A stretch of 64,000 nt of DNA, from positions 124,001 to 188,000 of the forward strand of contig NZ_JADKPR010000005.1 in assembly GCF_015351475.1 (NCBI RefSeq). Direction: 5' to 3'. Below are positions 8,259-16,308 of the stretch, one piece after another; position 1 is the stretch's first letter, and each line of letters opens with the position of its first letter. Both the position numbers and the translations under genes were made by a program. Under the pieces are notes generated by a model. The model was not told where the DNA came from. It saw nothing but the letters and a program-made list of their open reading frames with translations, and searched no databases. Origin of the DNA: Flavobacterium sp. HJJ. GTDB taxonomy: Bacteria > Bacteroidota > Bacteroidia > Flavobacteriales > Flavobacteriaceae.

Positions 8259-10046
8259 CTATGAATTACTAAACTGTAAATTACTCAAATTCTTATAAAG
8301 ACCATTTTCAAGATTAATTAATTCCTGATGCGTTCCCTGTTCACTGATTTTTCCATTATCAAGTACCAAAATCTGATCGGCAGAACGAATCGTTGAAAGC
8401 CTGTGTGCAATAATAATACTTGTTCTTCCTTCCATCAAAACCTCAAGAGCTTCCTGAACCAGTTTTTCACTTTCGCTATCCAAAGAAGAAGTCGCTTCAT
8501 CCAAAATCAATATCGAAGGATTCTTCAGCAAGGCTCTGGCAATTGCGATACGCTGTCTTTGTCCGCCGGATAGCTTAATACCTCTTTCGCCAACAATAGT
8601 ATCAAATTTTTCAGGAAAACTTTCTATAAATACAAAAGCATTGGCTTGTTTTGCTGCCGTAATAATTTCTTCATCAGTGGCATTTGGCTTTCCATAAGCT
8701 ATATTTTCTTTTATGGTTCCGCCAAAAAGAATAACATCCTGAGGAACAATACTCATATTTCCGCGAAGATCTTCCAGATTATAATCATAAATATTTTTTC
8801 CGTCAATTAAGATTTCCCCGCTTTCTATATCATAAAAACGCAGTAATAAAGAAGCAATTGTAGATTTCCCCATTCCGCTTGGTCCAACGAGAGCAATTTT
8901 TTGTCCAAATCCGGCAGAAAAATTAATATCTTTTAAAACCTTTACTTCTTTTCTTGAAGGATAACTGAAAGCCACATTTTTAAAACTAACATCTCCTTTT
9001 AATTTGTTTATTAAAGAAATATCTACATTAGAATTAATTTTTTCTGGTGTTTCACCCAAAAGCTCAAAAACTCTTTCAGTAGCACCAATAGCTTTCTGCA
9101 TTTGAGCATATAATTCGGCTATACCTCCTGATGAAGCCCCAACATAACTGGAATATAATATAAAGGTAAATAATTGTCCAACGGTTATTTCGCCGGCAAT
9201 GCTCAATTGTACTCCGTACCAAACTACACCTACAATAGTTCCAAACAAACAGACAATAATAAAAGAAGCAAAAAAACCTCTGAATTGTCCACCTTTAATT
9301 CCCATTTTAACAACCTCTTTGATTTTTTCTTTATAGCGGGCAATTTCATACCATTCATTAGCAAATGCCTTAACAATACTAATTCCCTGCATCGTTTCTT
9401 CAACAACAACCTGGCTTTCGGCAACCTGATCCTGTACTTTTTTTGAATATTTCCGAATAAACCTCCCAAAAATAACCGCAGCTACACCAACAAAAGGCAC
9501 CACCGAAACCATCATAATGGTCAGTTTAATATTGATGCTGGCCAGCATAGCAAAACTTCCGATAATCAAAATAATCTGTCTTAAAAATTCAGCAATTGTT
9601 GTAGTTAGAGTATCCTGAATCTGGGTTATATCATTACTTATCCGGCTGTTTAATTCGCCCACACGTTTTTGGGAAAAAAATGACATTGGCAGTTTAACCA
9701 AATTAGTATAGAGTGCCAATCGCACGTTTGCTAAAGTGTTTTCGGTAAAATTAACGAATAATGAAAGTCTGAAAAAAGAAAATAAAGACTGCAATAATAA
9801 GACAAGTCCTAATCCCAAAGCAATCTGATTAGCGAGATGTGCATCTTTTTTGTGAACACAGTCTACAAGCATTCCCATAAATTTAGGGAAGGCTAGGGCA
9901 GTAACACTTGTAAGCAGTAAAAAAACCAGTCCTGCATAAAATTTCCACTTATGATTATTGGCATATTTAAAGATAAGAACTGCTTTTTGTAATGAACTTG
10001 CTGTAATTTTTGATTTTGGTAAATCATTTTCCTGGAATCGTGCCAT
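8259..10046 (-). CDS. ABC exporter, fused permease and ATPase (MsbA/lipid A exporter-like)
   Basis: About 595 residues when started at the ATG at 10046 (MARFQENDLPK). The longer frame to 10121 begins upstream of a TACATTTG promoter box (10065-10072, minus) and is unlikely. The N-terminal half has about six membrane helices. The C-terminal half is a complete ATPase: Walker A GPSGMGKST, signature LSGGQRQR, Walker B ILILDEATSSLD and the H-loop IIAHRLSTI. It should work as a homodimeric type IV exporter in the inner membrane. Substrate is unknown; MsbA-like lipid export or drug export are both possible. Confidence 0.9.
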   Translation of the reverse strand: MARFQENDLPKSKITASSLQKAVLIFKYANNHKWKFYAGLVFLLLTSVTALAFPKFMGMLVDCVHKKDAHLANQIALGLGLVLLLQSLFSFFRLSLFVNFTENTLANVRLALYTNLVKLPMSFFSQKRVGELNSRISNDITQIQDTLTTTIAEFLRQIILIIGSFAMLASINIKLTIMMVSVVPFVGVAAVIFGRFIRKYSKKVQDQVAESQVVVEETMQGISIVKAFANEWYEIARYKEKIKEVVKMGIKGGQFRGFFASFIIVCLFGTIVGVVWYGVQLSIAGEITVGQLFTFILYSSYVGASSGGIAELYAQMQKAIGATERVFELLGETPEKINSNVDISLINKLKGDVSFKNVAFSYPSRKEVKVLKDINFSAGFGQKIALVGPSGMGKSTIASLLLRFYDIESGEILIDGKNIYDYNLEDLRGNMSIVPQDVILFGGTIKENIAYGKPNATDEEIITAAKQANAFVFIESFPEKFDTIVGERGIKLSGGQRQRIAIARALLKNPSILILDEATSSLDSESEKLVQEALEVLMEGRTSIIIAHRLSTIRSADQILVLDNGKISEQGTHQELINLENGLYKNLSNLQFSNS

Positions 10047-10064
10047 TTTATTTTTTTTATGATA

Positions 10065-10072
10065 CAAATGTA
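10065..10072 (-). promoter_or_regulatory. TACATTTG -7 element, ABC exporter promoter
   Basis: On the minus strand TACATTTG lies about 20 bases upstream of the ATG at 10046 and matches TANNTTTG. It decides the start: the more upstream ATG at 10121 would be outside the transcript. Confidence 0.6.
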
Positions 10073-10188
10073 AGGCTATATCAATAGGATAACAAAAAAA
10101 AAGCGGAGTTTGAACACTCAATAAAGCACTGTTAATGAGCAGATAAATAAAAATCTCTAATTTTTTTTATCATTTTTCCAAAAAAATG

Positions 10189-10219
10189 CTTGCAATTACG
10201 AGTTCTAGTTGTATATTTG
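10189..10219 (+). promoter_or_regulatory. Promoter of tRNA-Val: CTTG-N19-TATATTTG
   Basis: CTTG (10189-10192), exactly 19 bases, then TATATTTG (10212-10219). This nearly equals the Bacteroidota sigma-70 type consensus TTTG-N19-TANNTTTG. It lies 38 bases before the tRNA. Confidence 0.8.
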
Positions 10220-10257
10220 CACTCGCAATCACGAAATGATGGCAACCTAGTAAAATA

Positions 10258-10332
10258 GGGCGATTAGCTCAGCTGGTTCAGAGCACCTCGTTTACACCGA
10301 GGGGGTCGGGGGTTCGAACCCCTCATCGCCCA
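10258..10332 (+). tRNA. tRNA-Val (anticodon TAC)
   Basis: A full cloverleaf: the acceptor GGGCGAT pairs with ATCGCCC and is followed by discriminator A. The D arm is GCTC/GAGC, the anticodon arm CCTCG-TTTACAC-CGAGG with anticodon TAC at 10293-10295, and the T arm has loop TTCGAAC. CCA is not encoded. The last 10 bases are shared with the 3' end of the serine recombinase gene on the opposite strand, marking this tRNA as the probable integration site of the adjacent element. Confidence 0.97.
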
Positions 10333-11846
10333 CTGTGAGGGATACTTGAAAAAGTATCCCTCTTTTTTTGGTATATAAGATATCCCTTTTCCTCCATTTT
10401 ACTGGCATTATGCGATAACATATCCAACATTGTAGGTGTTCGATAAATACCGTTTTGATAGTACAAGTTCTTGTTGAACACCATGTTCACAAACTCTCTT
10501 TTCTGCAAAGTATCTGATTCAGTATAGACATAACGCATATCCGACAACATATCAAGATTAGCATCTAAAAATTCAAAAACTTTTCCGTGGTTAGTACTAA
10601 GTCTTTCAATAGCCGTTTGAAGGTTTAAAATTTGTGAACTGTAAACTGGATACCATCTATCGTAAGTATCTTTGTTTATTTCGTCTTTAAACCACTTTTC
10701 TTCAACTGTATTGAGTTTTTGTTGTACTTCATCAAGTTCTTGTTTTTTTTCTAATGCTTTTTTCTTATTGGCTTTCATTTCAAGCTCAATTGAAGAATAA
10801 CAACTATTTCTGATTCCTTTGATATTCGTTTCAGTGATACTCATAAGGTCACAAACATTTAAGAACTGCTCATGAGCTTTAATAGCACTGATATTATTAT
10901 GTTTGGAATGTTTGCATTTGTAGTAGTAAAAGTATTTACCCGATTTGCCACGTGAAGGCGCACCAGTAAGTGGAGCTCCACAATGACATTTTAAAACACC
11001 TCTAAGTGGAATATCATCATCTACGGTAACTTTCACTTTATCTTCCTTCTTCATTTTGCTTTGCACCATTTGCCACGTCGTTTTATCAATAATGGCTTCA
11101 TGTATAGCTGGAAAAAGACCTCCTGGTAAATCCTTGAAAGCTTCTACTTTGACAAGACCCGCATAAACTGGATTGGCAAGTACACGGTCAAGAGCCATAT
11201 TGCCCTTTCTATCAAAACCCAATTCATAGGCTTTCTCCTTGATTTTATACAAAGGCACATCACGAACAAACATATCATACACAATACGTACAACTTTTGC
11301 CTCTTCTTCGTTTATCTCAAGATGACGCTGTTTACCTTCTCCGACTTTACTATAACCAAAAGGTTTTTCTCTTGTCAAAAATCGTCCTTCTTTTGCTCTG
11401 GCTGTATATAGTCCACCTCGAACTTTTATACTTCTATTAATATTATCTTCTTCGGCAAGTAGTAATTGTAGTCCAGCCCTGAAAAAACTCCCTGGAGTAT
11501 CATAATCAAAAGTGATTCCTTCTGTTACACTGACAATTTGGATGCTATATTTTTTTTGAAATTGCTTAACCATGTTCATAGCTTCGCCAGCATCCCTGCT
11601 AAAGCGGTCGAGCTGATCTACAAGCAAATAATCTACGGATTTATAATGCTTGGCTATAAAAGCCTGCAATTTTATAAAATCAGGGCGGTCAAAAGTTTTC
11701 GCACTTTTACCCCTGTCTATAAAGGTATCAACCAACTGTATATTGTGATGCTGTATGTATTGATCGGTGTATAATTCCTGTCTTTCAATAGAACCATTGC
11801 TTTGTCCCAATTGACTAAATCTCAAATATCTAATCGCTCTCTTCAT
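10323..11846 (-). CDS. Serine recombinase (large, resolvase/invertase family) at tRNA-Val
   Basis: 507 residues. The N-terminal catalytic domain carries the nucleophile in RYLRFSQLGQSNGSIERQ (Ser11) and the arginine helix LLVDQLDRFSRD. A recombinase domain (about 165-265) follows, then a zinc ribbon (CHCGAPL... YYKCKH), a coiled coil (about 345-400) and a C-terminal segment. This is the architecture of large serine integrases of mobile elements. The stop codon lies inside tRNA-Val and the final codons are also the tRNA terminator hairpin, so the C-terminus may be encoded partly by host DNA after integration. Its start overlaps the small ORF 11830-11985. Confidence 0.93.
   Translation of the reverse strand: MKRAIRYLRFSQLGQSNGSIERQELYTDQYIQHHNIQLVDTFIDRGKSAKTFDRPDFIKLQAFIAKHYKSVDYLLVDQLDRFSRDAGEAMNMVKQFQKKYSIQIVSVTEGITFDYDTPGSFFRAGLQLLLAEEDNINRSIKVRGGLYTARAKEGRFLTREKPFGYSKVGEGKQRHLEINEEEAKVVRIVYDMFVRDVPLYKIKEKAYELGFDRKGNMALDRVLANPVYAGLVKVEAFKDLPGGLFPAIHEAIIDKTTWQMVQSKMKKEDKVKVTVDDDIPLRGVLKCHCGAPLTGAPSRGKSGKYFYYYKCKHSKHNNISAIKAHEQFLNVCDLMSITETNIKGIRNSCYSSIELEMKANKKKALEKKQELDEVQQKLNTVEEKWFKDEINKDTYDRWYPVYSSQILNLQTAIERLSTNHGKVFEFLDANLDMLSDMRYVYTESDTLQKREFVNMVFNKNLYYQNGIYRTPTMLDMLSHNASKMEEKGYLIYQKKRDTFSSIPHSGR
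10337..10369 (+). terminator. tRNA-Val terminator hairpin
   Basis: GAGGGATACTT (10337-10347) pairs perfectly with AAGTATCCCTC (10352-10362), followed by seven T. It ends the tRNA transcript five bases after the tRNA, yet it also lies within the last codons of the oppositely oriented recombinase gene. Confidence 0.9.
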
Positions 11847-11985
11847 AAACTTGTTTTAATGTAATTGACACAATAATCTCAACCAATAAATTTACAAATT
11901 TTTCTTCTTGTTCTCTTTCTATCTCATCATAAATTTTTGAGATAATTTCCTCTTTTTCAGTAGTTTTATTTTCTAAATCCTCCAT
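11830..11985 (-). CDS. Small acidic protein (51 aa) coupled to the recombinase
   Basis: A 51-codon frame, MEDLENKTTEKEEIISKIYD onward, rich in Glu and Lys and predicted helical. Upstream of the ATG is AAGGAGGGAAAA, an unusually strong Shine-Dalgarno for a Bacteroidota gene. Its end overlaps the recombinase start by 17 bases, so the two are probably translated in a coupled way. It could be a recombination directionality factor or regulator; no family was recognised and that role is inference from position only. Confidence 0.6.
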   Translation of the reverse strand: MEDLENKTTEKEEIISKIYDEIEREQEEKFVNLLVEIIVSITLKQVYEESD

Positions 11986-12310
11986 TTTTCCCTCCTTACC
12001 TTAACAAAAGTTTTCAAATAGTTGTAATACTCCTCCTGAAATTATGAATCAGATTTATTGTTTCTCCCTTAATAACCTTCAAAGGAAGTGTTTGTCGTCA
12101 TTTGACCAATTACAACCAAATATTTAGAATTATTGGATTAAAAAAGACACTCCCTTCTTTGGTCGGGAAAGTCTTTGTTAACCAAAGCGGTAGTTGCAAT
12201 TTGATAGACGCATTCCTTTTGAATCCCTGCATCTACCAAAACGCAAAACTTTATTTTGAGAATATTTAGTATTCTCTATTTAAAGCTAAATCTCTTTTTG
12301 TCCCAAACAA
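11986..12310. other. Non-coding stretch between the recombinase leader ORF and mobilization remnants
   Basis: No convincing gene. It holds the short palindrome GTCATTTGAC (about 12098-12107) and the repeat pair CTTTGGT and ACCAAAG around 12156-12205. A similar TTTGTC-TCATTTG string occurs again near 15240, on the other side of the mobilization region. Confidence 0.4.
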
Positions 12311-12460
12311 TTAGGGTATTACCATTTTCCTTGTTTTATTTTTTTCTTTCTTCATCTTTTTGGTAAATACTTCTTTTTCATAGCCTTGTCCTTGATCTTT
12401 GGGAAGCAATCCACCCAATACCTCAATAAACTGTTCTCTCCTGACAATTTTAGCTATCAT
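12311..12460 (-). pseudogene. Possible relaxase (MobB) stub or short ORF of 49 aa
   Basis: A 49-codon frame starts seven bases after the MobA-like gene and begins MIAKIVRREQFIEV. Bacteroidota relaxases normally start with MIAKI and directly follow, or overlap, the MobA gene, so the position and first residues match. The rest (ending KNKTRKMVIP) shows none of the relaxase histidine motifs. The simplest reading is a relaxase gene lost by deletion with its first codons left; a genuine small protein is also possible. Confidence 0.4.
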
Positions 12461-12466
12461 CTGCTT

Positions 12467-12898
12467 TTATTTCTTAAGATGTTTTGTTTCAAAATCGTCC
12501 GTAAGCTGTATAATCTTTTGGCATAACACTACCAATTCAGCGGTTTGCATTTCCAATCTGTACAGATAGGCAGCCGCTTTTTTTTCAGTGAAATTCCTAT
12601 ACAGGAGTTTCACAATTTGATTATAGTTCACTCCGATAGCCCTGAACTGACCATATAAAGTGGTCAGGCGCATGTAGTAATCCATTGTTGCCTTGTCAAT
12701 TTTGATTGTCTTGATTGCTTTTTGAAAAACACAGGCAGTAATATAGTGTGCTTTTACATTCATTCCTGACTGTTCAAAAAGGGAGAGGAAGCGGGCATTT
12801 TCTACAGCGGTAAAACTGATAGAATAGCGAAACACAGCAGGATCTTTCTTGGGATGTCTGCCACCTTTATATTTTTTAGTTTTGTCATTGCTTGCCAT
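12467..12898 (-). CDS. MobA-like mobilization accessory protein
   Basis: 143 residues, basic at the N-terminus (KTKKYKGGRHPKKDPAVFRYSISFTAVENARF), then helical with NVKAHYITACVF and LTTLYGQFRAIGVNYNQIVKLL. This matches the small relaxosome protein called MobA or MobC in Bacteroidota mobilizable and conjugative elements: a ribbon-helix-helix N-terminus that binds oriT, followed by the MobC-like GxNxNQI stretch. A nested palindrome resembling oriT lies upstream of it. No intact relaxase gene accompanies it in this window, so mobilization would need help in trans. Confidence 0.8.
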   Translation of the reverse strand: MASNDKTKKYKGGRHPKKDPAVFRYSISFTAVENARFLSLFEQSGMNVKAHYITACVFQKAIKTIKIDKATMDYYMRLTTLYGQFRAIGVNYNQIVKLLYRNFTEKKAAAYLYRLEMQTAELVVLCQKIIQLTDDFETKHLKK

Positions 12899-13133
12899 AA
12901 ATTCAGCTTAGGTTCAATTTATTTTTAAAATTAAAAAAGCAATATATTTCACTTCGACCAATTATTGATTTATGTTGTATCGAATGGCAGTATTTGGCTT
13001 TTCGTTTCCATATCAGATAGAAATAACCCGCTGTAGAAAATTTAAATTTTGCTGTAATTATTTTTCCCATTATTAAAGTTAAACAGTCGGTACTGGTTTT
13101 ATTTAGGGGCAAAGCTATCTCCATATTCTTAAC

Positions 13134-13219
13134 GCAAGTGCCAAGGCCAGGCCTTGCAGGTTTTTGAAAAAATCTCCACCCGTTCGGGTAGTATTTTTTC
13201 AAAAAGCCTTGTCACTTGC
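13134..13219. other. Nested palindromes, candidate oriT
   Basis: The outer arms GCAAGTGCCAAGGC (13134-13147) and GCCTTGTCACTTGC (13206-13219) pair with one mismatch. Inside them TGAAAAAAT and ATTTTTTCA pair, and inside those is the perfect ACCCGTTCGGGT hairpin (13178-13189). Three nested stems upstream of a MobA-like gene are what an origin of transfer bound by a relaxosome looks like. No nick site can be assigned. The 99-codon frame through this region (12903-13202) is probably spurious. Confidence 0.55.
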
Positions 13220-13550
13220 TAAACATTTCGATTTGCTGTCCCCGAAATAAAACCAGCATACTCCGGCTCTTTAAACGAATAAAAAAAAGTCAATAGGATT
13301 GGGTCGGATGGATAATTGGAATGGAAGATAGGAATGGATGAAATAAAACTGCTCCTCCTCTCATTACCGAATAAAAAATGCAAAGGTCAATTTTCGTTTT
13401 CCGAAGAGTTTATCTGACAAGCTTTAGATAAAAATAAAACCGCCTTTATAGTAACGGGTATAGCGACAACAAAAGCCAAATACTGCCTATAAAAGCCACT
13501 TTGTAAACATGCTCCATTTTCAGAATTACTTTTTCTGAAAATTTTAGATT
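13220..13550. other. Intergenic region between oriT-like site and toxin gene, with upstream hairpin
   Basis: No gene is seen. Just before the AbiEii-type gene, ATTTTCAGAA (13516-13525) and TTCTGAAAAT (13533-13542) form a 10-base inverted repeat nine bases from the ATG. It could be an operator or an mRNA hairpin controlling the toxin operon. Confidence 0.45.
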
Positions 13551-14240
13551 ATGTTACATAAAGAAACAGTTAACCAAGAAATGTGGGAACTTCTCCAAAC
13601 ACTCATGAAAGATCAAATGTTAAAGGATTATATTTTGGTTGGAGGCACAGCTTTGGCGCTACGCTTAGGACATAGGTTATCAGTAGATATAGACCTATTT
13701 ACCACAAAAGACTTTAATCCACAAATGATGCTGCAATATTTACAGCGCACTTATGATGTAAAAGAAAAAGAAAGCAGGCTGCATAACAATACGGTACTGA
13801 CCTATATTAAAAATATAAAAGTCGATATCGTTACCCACAAGTATCCTTTGCTCCATGCAGTGGAACAAAAAGAAGGAATTCGAATGATTTCTAATGAAGA
13901 CATTGGAGCAATGAAACTCCATGCAATCCATCAAAGCGGTCAGCGGTACAAAGATTTTGTTGATATGTACTTCTTACTGGAAGAAAAACCATTAAAATTC
14001 TATCTTGAAGCCTATCAGAGAAAATATGATAAAGATCCGTATTGGGCATCAATAGGTCTGAATACATATGACAAGATTACCACTTTTGATGGTGTAGATA
14101 TGTTAAAAGATAAAGAGCAAAATTGGAAAGATATCCAAAAACGATTGGAATTAGCCACTAAAAATCCTTTGCAAAAATTTGCATTAGAAAATCAGGATTT
14201 GCCAATTAACAGAAACAATAAGAGAGGTTTCCGTAGGTAG
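13551..14240 (+). CDS. AbiEii/AbiGii-type nucleotidyltransferase toxin
   Basis: 229 residues. The core motif LVGGTALALRLGHRLSVDIDLFT (residues about 26-48) is the GG...HR.S.DIDLF signature of AbiEii-type nucleotidyltransferases, and a second conserved block reads NEDIGAMKLHAI...RYKDFVDMYFLLE. Such proteins are the toxins of AbiE-type abortive infection systems; characterised relatives transfer nucleotides to tRNA. Its partner here is not AbiEi but the 103-aa gene 48 bases downstream. Catalytic residues appear intact. The target RNA is unknown. Confidence 0.85.
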   Translation: MLHKETVNQEMWELLQTLMKDQMLKDYILVGGTALALRLGHRLSVDIDLFTTKDFNPQMMLQYLQRTYDVKEKESRLHNNTVLTYIKNIKVDIVTHKYPLLHAVEQKEGIRMISNEDIGAMKLHAIHQSGQRYKDFVDMYFLLEEKPLKFYLEAYQRKYDKDPYWASIGLNTYDKITTFDGVDMLKDKEQNWKDIQKRLELATKNPLQKFALENQDLPINRNNKRGFRR

Positions 14241-14287
14241 TTCAATGGAAAAAACGTATATTTGATAGTAACCAAAGTAAAAAAATA

Positions 14288-14599
14288 ATGAAAATATCAA
14301 CCAAATCTATACCCAATCTTCATCCCAAATTCTTTTGGGAATTTAGATTTGATGAAATCAATTGGCTTGAAGCCTATCAGATGGTAATTGGTCGTATCGT
14401 AGAGCGTGGCAGTCAGGATGAGATTGATGAAATCATCCGTTTTTATGGTCATGAGAAAGTGATTAAAGCTATACGTGACGAAATTTATTTTCTGCCTGAC
14501 TATGCAATTGAAGATGCCTTGAAATTCTTTCCAGAACTCAAAAAAGAAGAAATGTACTGTTACTTAAACAGAAAAGACAAACCCTATCACTGGATATAA
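14288..14599 (+). CDS. DUF6922-like small protein, probable antitoxin partner
   Basis: 103 residues: LHPKFFWEFRFDEINWLEAY... VIGRIVERGSQDEIDEIIRFYGHEKVIKAI... RKDKPYHWI. This looks like the DUF6922 family, small proteins that in Bacteroidota regularly sit beside AbiEii-type nucleotidyltransferases. The gene follows the toxin by 47 bases and is closed by a strong terminator, so the two form an operon. The antitoxin role is inferred from pairing. Placing the toxin first is the reverse of the classical AbiEi-AbiEii order. Confidence 0.7.
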   Translation: MKISTKSIPNLHPKFFWEFRFDEINWLEAYQMVIGRIVERGSQDEIDEIIRFYGHEKVIKAIRDEIYFLPDYAIEDALKFFPELKKEEMYCYLNRKDKPYHWI

Positions 14600-14607
14600 T
14601 TTAAATT

Positions 14608-14650
14608 AAAAAAAAGGAATACGGCTAATAAATCCGTATTCCTTTTTTTT
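14608..14650 (+). terminator. Rho-independent terminator of the AbiEii operon
   Basis: Arms AAAAAAAAGGAATACGG (14608-14624) and CCGTATTCCTTTTTTTT (14634-14650) are perfectly complementary with a nine-base loop. The symmetric A and T ends make it bidirectional. Confidence 0.92.
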
Positions 14651-14714
14651 AAAACCAATATTGTATCATTATTTTAAGATAGTTTTCTTGGAAATCCCTG
14701 ATAAAATTTTCTAA

Positions 14715-15167
14715 TTACATACGTAATTTTGGCTTTGTGTTTTCAGTTTTTCTTTGTGTCTGAAAGTCCTGTTTTTCTTTGACCTTATTAAAATTAGTAT
14801 GGCGCACACCTTGACTTATCGTTTTGCCTTCATTATTTTTACCGCCTTCTGTTGATATTTTCTTTTCAGAACTAAAAACTGTTTTTACTGAACCCATTAT
14901 ATCGGAAGGTTTTGTATGTTCCTTTTCCTCTGGAATACGTTTTGTTGTGAAGAGACTTAACCATTCTGAAAGTTTCGGCAGTCCCAAAGACGTCGGGTTT
15001 TTAAATTGTCTTATGAAATTTGAAATAAAATTAGAAATTGGGTCTCCACTTTTGTCTATCTGTATAAACAGCTTTTTATCACTTTTATCAAGTTTCTCTT
15101 GTTTAGCTTTTTCCGTTACACTTTGCTCAGTCTTTTCTTTTTCCTTTGGCTTTTTTATTTTTTTCAT
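14715..15167 (-). CDS. Lys/Glu-rich hypothetical protein of the mobilizable element
   Basis: 150 residues, highly charged: a Lys/Glu-rich start (MKKIKKPKEKEKTEQ), a short central segment that could fold (KLFIQIDKSGDPISNFISNF... LGLPKLSEWLSLF) and a low-complexity Lys/Thr/Gln tail. No family recognised. Its position between the toxin operon and a repeat-rich non-coding region, on the same strand as MobA, suggests a component or leftover of the mobilizable element, for example a truncated transfer protein. Confidence 0.55.
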   Translation of the reverse strand: MKKIKKPKEKEKTEQSVTEKAKQEKLDKSDKKLFIQIDKSGDPISNFISNFIRQFKNPTSLGLPKLSEWLSLFTTKRIPEEKEHTKPSDIMGSVKTVFSSEKKISTEGGKNNEGKTISQGVRHTNFNKVKEKQDFQTQRKTENTKPKLRM

Positions 15168-15939
15168 GATGCCTTGTTTTTATAAAACAAAGTAACCCTA
15201 TAAATTTATAACCTTTCCATTCTGTCCTTTTTTGGCGTTGTTTGTCTTCATTTGGCGTAGATAGTAAAGGGAGGAGTTACGATTTATATAAACCGCAAAT
15301 AAATCCTAATTATGTACTGACTGTTTTATAAATAGGTACGTCCCCACATATACCTGTATGTATTCAAAAGTGTGTGTACTGGGTTGTAACTTTATAATCG
15401 GACTTAACTATATAAATATTTGCTCAAATATGTATTGTTTTTAGATTTTACATATTTCGGTGACTATGTTTATATGCAAGTATATTTGCCTGTTTATTCG
15501 TACAAACGTATGCTTTTATGCTTGTATGCTTGTATGTATGCAAGAATGCATTCGCACTAGAACTCTTGACGAACTGCCATATTGCATGATGCCCTTCAAA
15601 AGTGCTTGAATTCCAGCTGGCTATCAAGCAATATTGAATATTGGCGCGGCAGCCTTCAAGGCTGCTAATACTATTTAGCATTTTTTAGGTTTTAAAAACT
15701 ATTAATAAAAATGAAAAAAAAAAACTAATAAAACAATTTCTATTTCACCTGTTACATCAAAAAAAGGGTGTCAACCCTTTTTCAAAAAATCCATTTAGTA
15801 AAAGTTGTCACCAGACAACGGCAAGTTGTGTTTTGAGATGCTTGGAATGAATTCAGCATCTCAAAACCACTTGCCCTTGCAGGGGACTGGAAAACGCCTC
15901 CAAAGTCGGCGTTTTATTAAATTTACAAATGGAAACAGG
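15168..15939. other. Repeat-rich non-coding region of the mobilizable element
   Basis: About 770 bases without a convincing gene. From 15470 to 15550 there are phased TATGCTTGTATG-like repeats. At 15760-15782 a hairpin with arms AAAAAAGGGT and ACCCTTTTT is terminator-like. At 15821-15874 an imperfect inverted repeat of about 20 bases per arm (GTTTTGAGATGC and GCATCTCAAAAC cores) precedes a TTGCCCTTGCAGGGG string. The sequence could be a plasmid-like partition, origin or transfer site; function not established. Confidence 0.45.
15891..15915 (-). terminator. Hairpin terminator after the 15940 gene
   Basis: AAAACGCC (15891-15898) and GGCGTTTT (15908-15915) form an eight-base stem just downstream of the minus-strand stop at 15940. 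Confidence 0.65.
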
Positions 15940-16281
15940 TTAATTGGAATCACTCTGATTTTTTTCATTTAAATGTTTTAGGTAAAGCATATCCAGTAAT
16001 TCCGCTTCTTCCAATGGGATCAGCATTTCTATTATTCTCAAAAGACTTCCAACATATCTTTCAATATTTATAGTACTCCCAGTGCTGACCTCAATTCCGT
16101 CTAAAGCAAATTTTGCTGTTTTAAGTAAATCCGTTATCATACAAAACAGATCCCTATATCCTTCAACACTAATTTCAATATTGTGTATGTCATTTCTTGT
16201 TTCAAATGTCGGCTTGATCAGTACAAAATAATGCTCTGGGTTCTCTATGAGCTCGTTTAATTTGATTTTATCTTTTTCCAT
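15940..16281 (-). CDS. Hypothetical protein, paired with the HEPN-like gene
   Basis: 113 residues, acidic and mostly helical: MEKDKIKLNELIENPEHYFVLIKPTFETRNDIHNIEIS... followed by two long helices. No family recognised. It lies 27 bases downstream of the 16309-17154 gene on the same strand and ends in a hairpin terminator, so the two form a two-gene operon. The pairing resembles toxin-antitoxin organisation, but no functional residue can be named. Confidence 0.6.
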   Translation of the reverse strand: MEKDKIKLNELIENPEHYFVLIKPTFETRNDIHNIEISVEGYRDLFCMITDLLKTAKFALDGIEVSTGSTINIERYVGSLLRIIEMLIPLEEAELLDMLYLKHLNEKNQSDSN

Positions 16282-16308
16282 AATTTCTAATTATTTTATT
16301 TTCTCTTG

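Noticed and set aside
10046..10121. Longer start for the ABC exporter (ATG at 10121)
   Set aside because: A TACATTTG promoter box lies downstream of that ATG and the added residues do not look like exporter sequence.
12903..13202. 99-codon frame upstream of mobA on the minus strand
   Set aside because: It runs straight through the nested palindromes, has odd composition and no recognisable domain; the palindromes explain this DNA better.
15448..15681. 77-codon frame on the minus strand in the repeat-rich region
   Set aside because: Much of it is the translation of the TATGCTTG-like repeats (HTYKHTSIKAYV...NILAYKHS); no start context and no family.
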